A DNA stretch of 64,000 nt from Xylaria sp. FL1777. Its lineage: Eukaryota; Ascomycota; Sordariomycetes; Xylariales; Xylariaceae. Each line of letters starts with the position of its first letter. The stretch's first letter is position 1. Positions 39,461 through 51,789 of this stretch are shown piece after piece. The position numbers and the translations under genes are program-made. The DNA lies in assembly GCA_022578965.1 (NCBI GenBank), contig MU400690.1:1-64000 (forward strand), in the 5' to 3' direction. The notes under the pieces were generated by a model. The model did not search any database and had not been told where the DNA came from. It worked only from the letters and a program-made list of their open reading frames with translations.

Positions 39461-42400
39461 GTTTAATTAATATATATAGTGTATTACTACTAAATATAAT
39501 GCTATTTTATGCTTTTAAAAGCTTTATTATTTTAATGCTTATAGTTACTATAACTTAATCTTTTAAACTAAAAACTATTAGTTCTTTGTTTAGTATGTAG
39601 ATTATTTAGCAAGTAATTAATATATTATAAGATTTTAATTATTTTATATCTTTTTTTTCTTTATATTAATAAATCTATTTTTTAATTCGGTTTTTATGTT
39701 TATATTATTTAATTTATTTATTAATACTTAGTAATTAATAAAAAAGCAAGTATTTAAAAAAACATTTAGCTTTATATTGCTAAGCAACTATATGCTATTT
39801 AAATTAATAAACTTTAATAATTAAACATATATAAATAAAAATCTTTTGCTGCTTTTTTTTTTATTGTTAGTTTTTTTGCTACTATTTGCTATTTTGTTTA
39901 AATATAAAGCAACTTTAAAGAACGTTTTTTTTTAAGCTTTATACTTAGTTATAGCTAAGCTAGTTATATAAGCTATGCTTATTTAGCTAAAAATAATAAG
40001 CAATTTAATAACTTTTAGTACTTTTATTTTTTGTTTTTTAAAACTAAAAAATAATAATATAATACTACTTTTTAAAGCTAAATAATATATTGTTTTGTTA
40101 TTTACTTTTTTAACAAAAATATAAGTAAGCAGTTTTATATAAAAATAAACACTTAGTGCTAAGCAAATATATATTGCTATAAAAAACAGAATAAACTTTT
40201 CTGCTAAAAATTTACTTTTGTTTATTATACTTAAACCAAAATAAATATTAGTTATTATAATAATTAGCATTTTTTTACTAAATAAATTATAAGCTAAAAT
40301 AGCTAAGTTAAATTTTATGTTTTTATAAAAACTTTTTTTTTTTTTTTTACTACTTATATTTATTTATGCATATAAATGTTTTTAAACTTCGGTAAAATAT
40401 TTTATTATTAGTATACTTAGCTTATGTTTTAATAAAAAAATAAATAAAAACAAAGCATAATTATTGCACTATAAAAATAACTATACTGCTTTAAAGTTAA
40501 TAATATGCTATAGCTTATTATTATGTATAATAAATTAAAATTTATTAATAAGCCTAAAATAAAGCAATAAAAAGTTATTTGTTGCTTAAACATTTAGTAT
40601 ATTTTAGTTTTTTTTAGTTTAAGTTCTAAAGCAAAATTAATTTAAAAAACTACGTAATTACATATTGCTTTATGCTTTTATTTGCTATTTTAAGCAAACT
40701 AATTTTGCAACGTTTTTTATTAGTACTAAGCCTTTAGCTTTTTTAATAGCATAAGCAATTTAAGCAGTTATTACTTTTTTATTACTATTGCTTATAATTT
40801 TAATAGCTTTATAAATAATATAATTTTTATATTTATTATTTATATTTTATATATATTAATTGCTAAAATTATAATTATTGCTTTTTAAGTTTTATTATTA
40901 GTATTTTTTTTATTTTTTATGCATTAAGTGCTTATTTAAAGTATAGCTATATATTGTTTATATAAAAGCTATTAAATTTATTGAACTTTTAGCTAGCAAT
41001 GTATTATTTATTAAAGAAAACTAAACAAAATTACTAGCTATAAAAATATATAAAAAGCTACTAAATTGTTTTTTGTTTTTTATGTTATAGTTTTTACGCA
41101 TAGCTTTTTTAATTTAAAATAAAAGTTTAGCTAAAACTATGCTAATTTTATTAATAATAAAAATAAGCTTATTTTGCTATAGTTATATAATACTTTTATT
41201 TTTTAATGTTAAACTTTAAAAAGTTTGTTTATTATGCATTTTAAACTTTATTGCTAAATATATTATAATGCTATTAATACTTACTGCTGCACTTTTAATA
41301 AAAGCAGTAATTAATATTTTGTTTTTTTTTTTTAACTAAAAGAACACTTTATATATAGCTTAAATAACAATAGATTTTCTAGTGCTGCTTTATTTTTTTA
41401 AAAAACTAATAATAATAAATAGTTTTAATATATTTTTTTATACTACATTAGCATTAAAGTTAAGCTTTTAGCACATAAGCAAAACTGCTTTACTTTGTTT
41501 TATATTTAAACTTTTTTTTATATATATTATATAGCTAATAATGTAGTATTTTATTAAAAGAAAATATTTAATAAAAGCAGTATTACTTTTAAAATTATTT
41601 AATGCTAATATTTAAAAATACTATTAGTTCTAGTTAAACTTAAAACTTAGTATTATAAACTTATTTCTTTTAACTAAGTTTTTATAGTTATATATATAAC
41701 TTAGCTTTTTTAAAACAATATATTTATTTTTTTTTTTAATGTAGTTTTTTAAAATTGCTAATTTAGGTTGTACTAGTTATATTAATGTAACGCTAATTTG
41801 TTTAGCTAATATAACATTATTACTATTTTTACTATTTTTTATTTAATTAAAAATATTTATTTAATTTTTAGTAAATATATTAAAACGCGCATTTTTAACG
41901 TTTTTAACGTTTATTTGCTAAATAAATTATTTAACGTTATTTAATATACTAAATAGCTTATTTATTTTCTTAAATAACTGTTTAAACTAGTTAAAATTAT
42001 AGCATAAAAAATGCAAAAATTTCTTTAGCCAGTTTTTTTTTATGTTTATTAGTTACTAATTGTTATTAAATAGTAAATTATTATTATTTATTAAATTAGC
42101 TTATTAATCTTTTTATGCTTTAGTGTTTTTTGCTGCTTTTTTTTTTGACTTTTTTAGCTAATTTAAATTTTTAACTTTAAATAAAAGCTTGCTATTTAAC
42201 TAAGCATAATAATAATCTTAAAGTTTAAAAGTAAACATTTTAATTAAAGTACTAAAATAATGCTATAAAACAAATAATAAAAGCTTTAATATAGCGCCTT
42301 AATTTAAATTGTTTATATTTATGCTGTTAATAGGTTGTTTACTAAAAACTAAAATTTGCTTTTTATTAACAAGCTTTTAAACTATTTTTTTAAAAAAAGA

Positions 42401-43380
42401 AATATTTTTGTTTATTGGAAAATAATGTAGTAATAATTCCTTTTTTAGTTTTTTTGTAAAATAAAAGCTGCTTATATAATTATACAAACATATATCTTAA
42501 AGCATTGTTTTTTTATACGTATAAACTTGCATATAAAAAAAAACTTAACTTTTTTTGCTTAATAAGTTTAATAGTAGCTAAATAGCGTTAAAACTAAAGC
42601 GGTTAATTATATATTATAAGAAAACTTTTAGTACGTAAGTATAAAAGTAATTAAAATTAACTATAGCTTAGTTTTTTATAAATAAATAATAGTTTAGCAT
42701 TTTAAGCAAATTAACATAAACTTTAATAGCTAAAAGCTTTTAAGCAGTTGTTAGCTTATTAAAAAGCAAAGCTATAAACCTATAAAAAACTATATTAGCT
42801 TTATTATTTATTATAAAAAATAGCACAATAAAATTGCTTTTTATTTTTTTTATGTTTTTTTTATAAAGTTGTTTTTATTAATATTGCGCTATTTAATTTA
42901 GGATTTTTTTTGCAAATACTATAAGTTTATAATGTTTAATTAGCACTTTTATTATATAATTTAACACATAGTATATAATAAAAAAAGTTTAAAAACGTTT
43001 TTATAAAAATATAAAGTTATAATTACATTAAAATATTAATATTATAGTTAAATTAGTTTTACTAACATATAAATAGTTCTTTTTAATTTTAATAAAGCTA
43101 TTTTTAGTTATATGTATTGCTTTTACTAATGTTTAAAAATAGTTAAATTAACAAGCTATTTTTTTATGTGGTTTTTTTTAATAAGTGTTTATATAAGCAT
43201 AGCAATTATTGCAAGCGTTTAAAAAAGCATACTGCTATTTTATATATAATATTAATAATGTTTTATTAAACTAAAAATGCTGTAGTATATTTAAAACGTT
43301 AATATAAATAGTAGTATAACTAACATTATTAATTAAATTGTTATTTAAATATTATTTTTTTTATTAGTATTTTAAATTTT

Positions 43381-44600
43381 AATTACTTAGTAAGCATAGT
43401 GCACTTTATTAAAAAGAAAATTTATATAGCTAATAATGCGTTTTTTTAAGCCTAAAATCTTATTAGTAGCTAGGTTATTAATTAGTTTATGTATTGTAGT
43501 ATTGCTAGTTAGCTATAATATTTTATATAAATAAAGGCTTTTTTAATTATTGCTTTTTATTATACTATAATATATAGCAATTTTACTAAATGCTTTAACT
43601 TTTATTATGTTTTTAATAAATATGTTTATATATATTTAAAACATTTAAGCAGTAGCTATAAAATTTTAATATATAATTTTAGCAAATTTAAAGCTTTATT
43701 TATTACTATTAAAGCTTACTTAGTACCTATTTAGTGCTTTAGCTTATGCTAGGTTTTTAAAAAGCGCTATTTTAAAGATTATAAAGCTGTTTTAATTTTT
43801 AGAATTAATAGTAAACTAAATTATAAGTAAGCTATATATAACAATTAGCAACTATAATTAACCTTTAAAAATATTTTTTTGTTTGCAAAAATAAAGCTAT
43901 TTATATTTAATTAATTAAACATTTCTTAGTATAGTTTTAATGTGTAAATTGCTATAATATTTATAATAGCAAACAAAGCGCTTTTTAGCATTTAAATCTG
44001 CTAGGCTTAAAAAGCAGCATGCTTTTTAAACCGTAGCTTATATGTTTTGTTTAATTAAAGCTTTTAAAATAAAAGTATTATTATTTTGAATTTTATTATT
44101 TATAAGTAAAAATAAAAAGAAAAAATCTGCTGCATAATAATTTTTATATTATAAAAAATAACATTAAACTTAAACGTTTTAGCTAACGCTAGTATTACAA
44201 GCATAAACATTATTTTTAATAGCAAAAGCGTTTTTATGCTTTTTTTTCTTATTTAAAAAAAAATGCAAAAATGCCTTTAAATAAAAATCTTTATTAAAGC
44301 AGTTAGTAAAGCTAGTATATTACTATATCTTAAAATATTTTATATTATTAACTTTAGCAAAATTAATAGTTTTTGCTATAAAACAAGCAGTATTAATACT
44401 ACTTTTAAGTAAAGTAGTGCTATAAAGACTTATATTTAACATAGTTTTTTTAATTTTTAAAATAGCATTTTTATTAATACTAGTTTTTTAAATATTTTTA
44501 TTTTTATTAAATACTGCAAATGTACTAAACTTTATTAAATTATTCTGTTTTATTAAGCTAGGCTACTATTACTGCTTAATGCTAAAAATATATTAAAAGC
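43381..44600 (+). pseudogene. Unrecognised decayed ORF
   Basis: One + frame (phase of position 43681) is coding-like for about 400 codons: GCT, AGC, TGC and AAC codons fall in phase and stops are mostly TAA/TAG. The clearest part is 43560-43860. Decoded Cys and aromatic residues are frequent, but no motif or family is recognised. It could be the gag region or a gene of another transposon. Edges are approximate. Confidence 0.3.
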
Positions 44601-45639
44601 TTTATAGTTGCTTAATTAATATATTAAGAATAAAATCTTAGTTAGTTATATAGTTTGCTTAAGCAATATTAAGATTTTTTTCGGCAGAAATATATATTTT
44701 ATTTATTAATAATAGTAGTATATTGTTAACTAAAAAACTAGCTAACGCTACATTATTAATAAAAATATTTGCATATAATAAATTTTTAACTTTTAACTAA
44801 GCTAAAGCATTTATAATTTGTTAATAATATATATATAATAAATTTTTAGCATTTTGTAGTTTAAGCTTTGTAGTATTTATTTAAAAAACTTAGATAATAT
44901 TATGCAAACTAAAAACTACATAAAGTAAAGCAGTAGCAATACATAAAACATTTTATTTTTAAACCGTAATTTGTTCTTTTAATTAGTAATAAGCATTTGC
45001 TAGTTATTCTTAATTTTTAGCATAAAACTTAATAATATATTTAATAGGTGTCTTTAGGGGTATAAGTAAAAAAGGTGTAAATTAGGATAATAAGTAAAGA
45101 AAAAAGGTTACAACTTTTAGTCCGCAGAATAATTCTATTTATGTGTATAAATGGCCTTACTAAGTTAAGTAGCTTTTACTATGCTAGTTTAAAGCAACGC
45201 ATAGCTTTATAAGCAAGCTATATACTAGCTTTATAAAATAAACTAAATTATTGATATACTTTTATAAAGTTGTATTAAAATGCTAGCTATATAAAAAGGC
45301 TGCTAACTTTAGTAGCTTTAATACTTTTATACTAACAGCTTATTTAATCTTTTATTTTTTTTACTTTTTTCGATTTGTTTTTTAAGGTTGCTTTTACTTC
45401 TAAAGAACCCGATTAGCTACTTTAGCTTGTATATTAAAGCAAGGTTTATTACGCTTTTAGTACTTCTTAATTAGTTCTTTATTATAACATAACTGCTATT
45501 TTGTTTTTTATTTGTTGTATTTATAGCTTTATTTTTTTTACTTAATAAAGTAATTATAATTACTTTTCTTTTGATTTAGTTTATAATTAAAAATAGTTTT
45601 TACTTTATATATATTACTTTTTTTTTTGTTTGAGTTTTT
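44601..45639. other. 3' flank of Gypsy pol, possible LTR
   Basis: This lies just downstream of the - strand pol frame, where a C-terminal tail and 3' LTR should be. A second - strand phase is partly open to about 45360. The part 45045-45190 is less mutated than its surroundings (GGTGTC, AGGGGTATAAG, GTCCGCAG). No second LTR copy is in the window, so an LTR call cannot be confirmed. Confidence 0.3.
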
Positions 45640-48262
45640 TTGTTTAGCTTTTATAAGTCCTAGTAGCAAAACTATTCTTTTGAAAAGATTCTTTTTTTTA
45701 GGTATTAAACATAAATGCTTAACTAAAATAACAAAATAAATAGTATAATTATTAAAGAAGTTTAATTTATAAGCTAAGTTGCTAACTTTTTTTTTAATTA
45801 CTTAAGAACCTAATTATTATTGCGAAAACTTTTAGCTAAGCTTTTTAAGCAAGTAGTATTCTTTATATAGTTGCAAATATATTTTATTGCTTTTTTTGTA
45901 TTTTATAAACTAATGCTTTGCGTTATACTTTTGCTTAGCAGTAGCTTAAGCAAAATTTAAGGCTAAGTAAGCATTTTAACAAAAGTAGTTTTATAAAAAT
46001 TAAATGTTTTTAAACAACTTTAGATTTTTAGTGTTTATAACAGTTTTTATTGCTTTAGAAAGTTTAAATCTAAATAATAACTTATGTAATATAAATTGTA
46101 TTGCTTTTAAGTATGCTACGTTTAAGTTTTATTATAAAAATAGTATAATATTTACTTAGTTTGCTTTTAAATTAATAAAATTATAAAACCTAAAAGCAAT
46201 TTCTATAGTTTAGTTCTTGCGTTTAAAAAAACTATTAGCTTAAAAGTAATACGCTATAGTTATTAATAGTTTAGTTTTTAAAGCTTTTTATATTTTTTGC
46301 TAAAACTTCGAAGTAAATTTTTTATTTTAGTTTAAAATAATGCTTTTAGGAATTCTTTAATCGCTTAATAGTAATTATTTAATTATTGCTATTTTTTATT
46401 CTTTAGCTATATATTTTTTATTCTTAGAAATAAAGAAATTACGTTTAAAAGCATAATAAATAGCTATTATTATTGCGTTATATATGTTATAATATGATTT
46501 GTTTTTATTTAGCTGCTATAAAGTACTTTTAGCTTTAGTTAATAATAATTTTACAATAAAATCAATAGTTACTATTTGTATAAATAAGTGTTCTTTAAGT
46601 TAAATTAGCTTTAAGCTATTAACTAGTTATTATTTGTTTGTTTAGTTTAAGTTGCATATATTGCAATGTTTAATATATTTTTTTATTATTTAAGTTTTGT
46701 TAGCTATTAAATATAGCTTTAATATATGCATTATTCTTTTTATTTTGTAATAGTGCTTTTTATTATAAGCTATTTTAAATATTTTTTTAATTATGCTATA
46801 TAATATATATAGCTGTTTAACGCTTTTATAAGTATTATAAATTAGCTTGTTTAATGTTAAGTTAAAAAAATAACTAAGCTTAAAAAAAGTATTAACGTTT
46901 TTATTAGCTATTTCTTTTATGTTTTCTAAAACTTTAGCGTACTTATAGTTAGTTTTATATGCTGCTTTAAAGTTTTAAAGCATAGATTTATTTATTATAG
47001 CTTTAAACATAGCTATATAAAATATTAAGTTTGCATTGTTTTATATTATGTTTAGTATAGCTAGTTTATTTAACTACTTTAGCTTTTTTTTAGCGTTTAT
47101 TATATTTATTATACTTTGCAAGCAGCTTAAAGCATTAAGTATATAATTTAGCTGTTTTAATAAGTAGTATATACGTAGTTTATATTACAATAAATATATT
47201 AATAAGTTAATTAGCTTTTTATTTGCATAGTTTATAGCAGTTATCTTTAAGCTAGTTTGCTTAACTATTTTTTTTGTTGCTAAATAGTTTATTAAAACTA
47301 TTGTAAAGTGCTTGTTTAAATGTATTATTATGCGTAATTTCTTTAAAGCTTAAACTAAACAAGCTACTTTTAACTTAAAAAAGCTATAGCAGACGTTCGC
47401 TTTTGCTAGTAACTTATTAAAGTATATTACTAGTTATACATTTATAAATAATATAATATCGCTAAAGACTTATATATATTTCGGCTTAAGCTAAAATATT
47501 ATTACGCTAAACTTTTTTTGCTAAGAGCTATTTATTTAAAAGAACAGGTTTTTAGTTAAGTTGTAGTAATATAACGTTGTTTTTTTGCATATTGCGTTTT
47601 ATATAGCGTTAAATAAAGCAATTTTAGCTTTTGTAGGCATATAATACGTAAATTATATATAAGCTTTCTGTTTATTAGGTTTTTTAGTTTTTAGCTTTTT
47701 AAACTTCTATTTTTGAGCAAAAAATGCAGCTTTTTTTTTTTATAATAGTTTACTTAGTTTTGCATAATATAGTATAAAATTACAAAGAAAACTAAACGTT
47801 TTAATGTATATTTTAAAGGCTTTTAGCTAATTAAAAAAAGCTAAATCGCAAAACGCTACAATATAACTTTTTATATTTGCTAGTTTAAATGTATTAATGC
47901 AGAATCTTAATAAGTTTACTAATAAATACTTAACAAAAAACTTTATAAAAAATATAACGATGTTTTTTTTTTAGAAAAAGCTAAAGATAGTTTTTAAATG
48001 TTTTTTGTGCTGCTTTACTATGTTTAAAAATATTACAATGTTATTTATAAAAGCTTTATAAAAGTTATATAAACAAAATAGTTTGTTTATAAACTATTAA
48101 ACATATGCGGAACTATTATAAAAACTTATTATTGCTACTTAGTACTGTTTAATACTTTAAGAACTTATTATAGTAAACTTGTTTTTATAGTTTAAATGTA
48201 CTAAAAACTAATAAAAAAATGCTATAGCGTTAACTATAGTTATAAAATACTTACTTCGTAAA
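45640..48262 (-). pseudogene. Ty3/Gypsy pol remnant: RT, RNase H, integrase
   Basis: A single - strand frame runs about 870 codons without a frameshift. In order: RT palm (first Asp as AAC at 48231 before AxAFFY), a YVxxFI block, and the catalytic box read INNIVIF (48048-48028), the expected IDDIVIF; RNase H with KLKVACLVxAL (expected ELEVACLVWAL) near 47374-47341 and TIVLIN; a tether ending LNAxSCL (expected PDALSRL) near 47142; integrase Cys pair HCNIC (46668-46654), first Asp intact in TIDFI (46563-46561), second Asp as AAC (46332-46330), Glu as AAA (46224-46222), 35 residues apart as usual; then a YKxxNKIYLQLYK block and LGxxxVIKKVS (expected GPFRVIEKV). Upstream RT fingers, protease and gag are missing because the frame stops where duplicated segment B begins at 48268. 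Confidence 0.92.
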
Positions 48263-48431
48263 AATGTAAAATCTAAGCATACGCCACAACCTCTACAAGT
48301 TTTAGGGCAAGTATGCAAGAAAGGCCGAAGGTTTTCTGCTAGTTAAGTATATTTATAGTTTATAAAGGCTGCAATATGCAATAAAAAAAGCAAACCATAT
48401 TATTTTATTTTAAATACTTAATGTTTATAAT

Positions 48432-48735
48432 AAAATGAAGTAGTATAATCGCGCAAGATTTACTACAATACTTCAATTGCAAGGAAATAAGTTATAACTT
48501 ACGCATTTAAGCAATTAGGCCATATATAAATTAAAAAATAAAACAATTAATAGAAAAGCTATTTAATAATACAAATAAAGCAACCATAGCTAATTTTCAT
48601 TATGTTATCTATAATGTTTAAGTTTATGCTTTAAAATCTAGCGTAATACTTATATCCTTTTTTCTATTATATAACTTAGTTTAAACTTACTTTAACTAGC
48701 TAGTTAGCCTATTTAGCTACTTTATTTTACTTTAG
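48432..48735 (+). repeat. Left ~305-bp inverted repeat (copy B)
   Basis: An uninterrupted version of the repeat split in copy A. It holds the empty insertion site at about 48668-48680 and matches 58501-58805 in reverse complement. Confidence 0.82.
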
Positions 48736-49990
48736 TAAAAATAAAAGTTTTAAACTATAAAAATTAAATATATATAAAACAATATACATTTTATGCTTTA
48801 AAAACGCTACGCACTTTGTTTTATTAAAATAAGTAAGCTAGTTAATTAAAAGTTTAAAAATATATATTAATAAAGTTAAGCAAAGTTTACTTTACTTCTA
48901 AAAGGTCTACTAATAAATTAAGTAATAAATACTTAAAGTTAAAGCTAATTTAGCTTTCTTTTAATGTTGCAATATCTGCTAATATATTTTTTCATTCTAA
49001 CATATTTTCTATAATCTGCAACTATTTTACACTTTTTCTTTATCTTATTCTGCATTTGGACTTAGACTTTTTTTTAACCTTAAATGCAGCATTTATATAA
49101 GCTATTTTTACAAAAGTTATTGCTTTTTGCTTAAACTACTGCAATAGTATCTCTATTAAGCATTTATAGCTATATAACAAAAATAAGTATTAATATTAAG
49201 TATATTTAGCAGTATTAAATAAAAACAAAAAATAATATATAGCATTAAGCATATTAAACTTTTATACTAGTATGCTTTCGTAGTAAAAAGTTGCGTATTT
49301 AAGATTATTACTTTTTGCTTTAAAAAATACTAGCATAACTTTTAATAGCTTACTAAACTGTTTTATTTTAAAAGAAAATTTATTATTAAAGTTATTTATT
49401 TAAAAAGTAATAAGCTTACTACTTGCAAAAGCTTTATTGCGCTTAGCATTACAAAAACTTGATTTATTTTTGCTAAACATTATAATTATAAGTTATAAAT
49501 ATAATGCAATATAAAATATAGCCGTTAGTAAAATAATTGTAGTAATAATTTATTTTAGTAAAACAGTTAGCTTTATAATTAAAAAAAAAATATACTATTT
49601 ATATAAAATAAATAAAGTATATATTTATAAGCTTAATAATAATAAAAAGTTAGTTAAGTTAAATAAAGCTAAAAAAGTAAGCATTTAAAAAAAAAATAAA
49701 ATTTATAAAAAGTATAACAAGTTTGCAAACTATAGCTAAAATTACAGTATGCCAAATATATAAATAAGTCCATAAGTCCTATAATTATTTATAATTACTA
49801 AAGTAAAAAGCAAGTATATAAATATAAGTACTAAAGTAAATAAGTTATACTTATATACTTTTCTTTAGTAATACTAAAGTAATACTTATTATAATTAAAA
49901 GTTAAGTTTTCTTTTAAGTATATAAACTTTAAACTTATTAGTATATATTTTTTATTAGCAAAGCTTATTAAGTTTATTTTTAACTTAACT
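48736..49990. other. Degraded stretch matching 12994-14250
   Basis: It contains the possible finger Cys pair (48968, 48977), with less RIP than in copy A; otherwise nothing is recognised. Confidence 0.2.
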
Positions 49991-50550
49991 AAACTAAATT
50001 TTTATTTTTTTTAACCTGCATTATTTAATAATATACTAAACAAAAAGTATACTACATAACAATCCTAAAGTTTATAATTTAATAAAGCTACTTACTACAA
50101 GCATTATACCTTTTTATAAACTAGATCTTTATTCCTTTCTTAAAAACAGTAACGTAAAATAATCCTAGTATTTGCAACTTAACAAAGCTATATCTACTAT
50201 AAGTACTACGCCTTTCTATAGTTTAGATCTTTATTTTTTTCTTAAAAACGGTAGCATAAAATAATCCTAGTATTTATAACTTAATAAAGCTATACCTACT
50301 ACAGTTACTACGCCTCTTTATAAACTAAATTTCTATTCCTTTCTTAAAAACAGTAACATAAAACAATCCCAGTATTTATAACTTAATAAAGCTATACTTC
50401 TTGTAAATATTATACCTCTTTACAGTCCAGATCTTTATTTTTTTTACTTTACACAATCTAACTATATACTAAAAATAGTAGCATAAAATAATACCAGTAT
50501 TTATAACTTAATAAAGCTATACTTCCTATAAATACTACACTATTTTAACA
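49991..50550. repeat. Five-unit ~102-bp tandem array (copy B)
   Basis: Units start at about 49991, 50121, 50221, 50321 and 50421 with the same order and end-unit extensions as in copy A, so the array predates the duplication. It retains informative codons: on the - strand one unit has TGG where others have TAG, and on the + strand one unit has CAA and CAG where others have TAA and TAG. This supports a protein-coding origin with 34-residue repeats, strand undecided. Confidence 0.8.
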
Positions 50551-51427
50551 AGTTATAATAGCTTTAGCCCATTATATTACCTAAAAACTAAAATCTATGT
50601 ATTAATATTTAAAAGCTTTAACCTTTTTATAGTTCTGCTTTTTTTTTTCTTACTTTAACAAAAACTAATATTTAACTTTTTATTTCTAGACTTAAGCTAT
50701 AGCAAACTTTCTTTAGTGCTTTTTACATAACTATACTTAATACATAATTTTAGAACTAAATATAAATCCTAATAAAGAAACACAACTATTATATAATAAG
50801 TTTAATAAGTTTTGCTTTACTAAAACATAAATGTATAAAGGTTTTTAATTTATAACCAAAAATACTCGAACTTATATAAAGAATAAAAAACTTCTTTTTA
50901 TAAACGCTAATTAGCAACTAAGCAAAAAATTTAATAACTAAGTTTTAAAAAGATTTAAGCTACGTTAACTTTTATGCTATATTATAATTTTAGTTTTTTT
51001 AAGTAGATTTTAGTCTACTATTATTTATAACTATACTTCTTTTTTTGCTATAATATTTAATTTAAAGTTACTTAGTGCAAAACAACATACTTAAGCTTTT
51101 AAAGCTAACTTTATTACTTTTTTATAGCAAAATTATATTTTTATATTTAAATACTATACATTTAAGTAAACTAAAAGTTATAAACGAACTTAATACAAAA
51201 AGTAAGCTAATAGTTAGCATATCTTAAAATTTATTTAAGCTTACATATAAAAAAATCATTATAATTAAACAGCTTTAAAATACTACTTTTTTTATTTTAT
51301 ATGCTAAAATTAATTCTAAAAATATTTAATGTTATACTACTAAGCTTAGCAAAATATTATTAAGCTAATTTTATAGCTAGAACTAAATAAGTCCAAGTTA
51401 AATTAGTACGCCAAAAAAAATGTAAAT
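50551..51427. other. Degraded stretch matching 14811-15683
   Basis: Partly open + strand frames without a recognisable domain; no reverse transcriptase or RNase H motif was found. Confidence 0.35.
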
Positions 51428-51679
51428 ATGTTTAAAAAAAAACAAAAACAATATAAAAAAAAGATTTATGCACTTAACAAATTAATGCAATATAATTTAT
51501 TAGTTCTAAAAAAATACAAAAGTAAAGTTATTAAACTTATTAATTATACAAAAAAAAAAAATATATTTATAAACGTTATAAAGTTTAAAAATCCTATTAC
51601 TGTTTATAAAACTTTAGCTTTTGCTAATTTCGATTTTACTACTGTTTATAGTTATCTAAAAAATATAATTCTTATTTAA
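51428..51679 (+). CDS. Open 83-codon frame, small basic protein, relic
   Basis: This ATG-to-stop frame has no internal stop, unlike its copy at 15684-15935. The product would be 83 residues, strongly basic at the N-terminus (MFKKKQKQYKKK) with a Leu/Val-rich middle and a Tyr/Phe-rich C-terminus; no signal peptide, Cys cluster or known motif is seen. Amino acids agree between copies at most positions, and differences follow transitions. In copy A some Lys/Asn codons are still Glu/Asp, so this protein sequence is itself altered by RIP. It lies just upstream of the integrase remnant on the same strand, in another phase. More likely a lucky surviving fragment than an expressed gene. Confidence 0.3.
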   Translation: MFKKKQKQYKKKIYALNKLMQYNLLVLKKYKSKVIKLINYTKKKNIFINVIKFKNPITVYKTLAFANFDFTTVYSYLKNIILI

Positions 51680-51789
51680 TAAAATTATTAATACTAAAAG
51701 AAAATCTATAGTTTTTTATTCTTTTTAAAAAATAACACATAAAAACTAAATATCTATAACTTAACAAATAACTTAAAAATACTACTAAA

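Larger units (their letters stand above)
33096..43380. other. Long AT-rich stretch without recognised genes
   Basis: No coding remnant could be assigned by eye in this ~10 kb. It holds simple-sequence tracts (33908-33955, 39286-39313, 39424-39460) and a perfect-looking A/T hairpin (34774-34806). The 95-codon - strand frame at 39983-40270 is Ile/Leu/Lys/Phe-rich with no motif, and has no second copy to support it. A/T composition and rare C are as in the recognised transposons, so these are probably older, more decayed repeats. Confidence 0.4.

Noticed and set aside
39983..40270. 95-codon - strand frame
   Set aside because: Ile/Leu/Lys/Phe-rich, membrane-like only because of AT composition; no homologous copy to test it.
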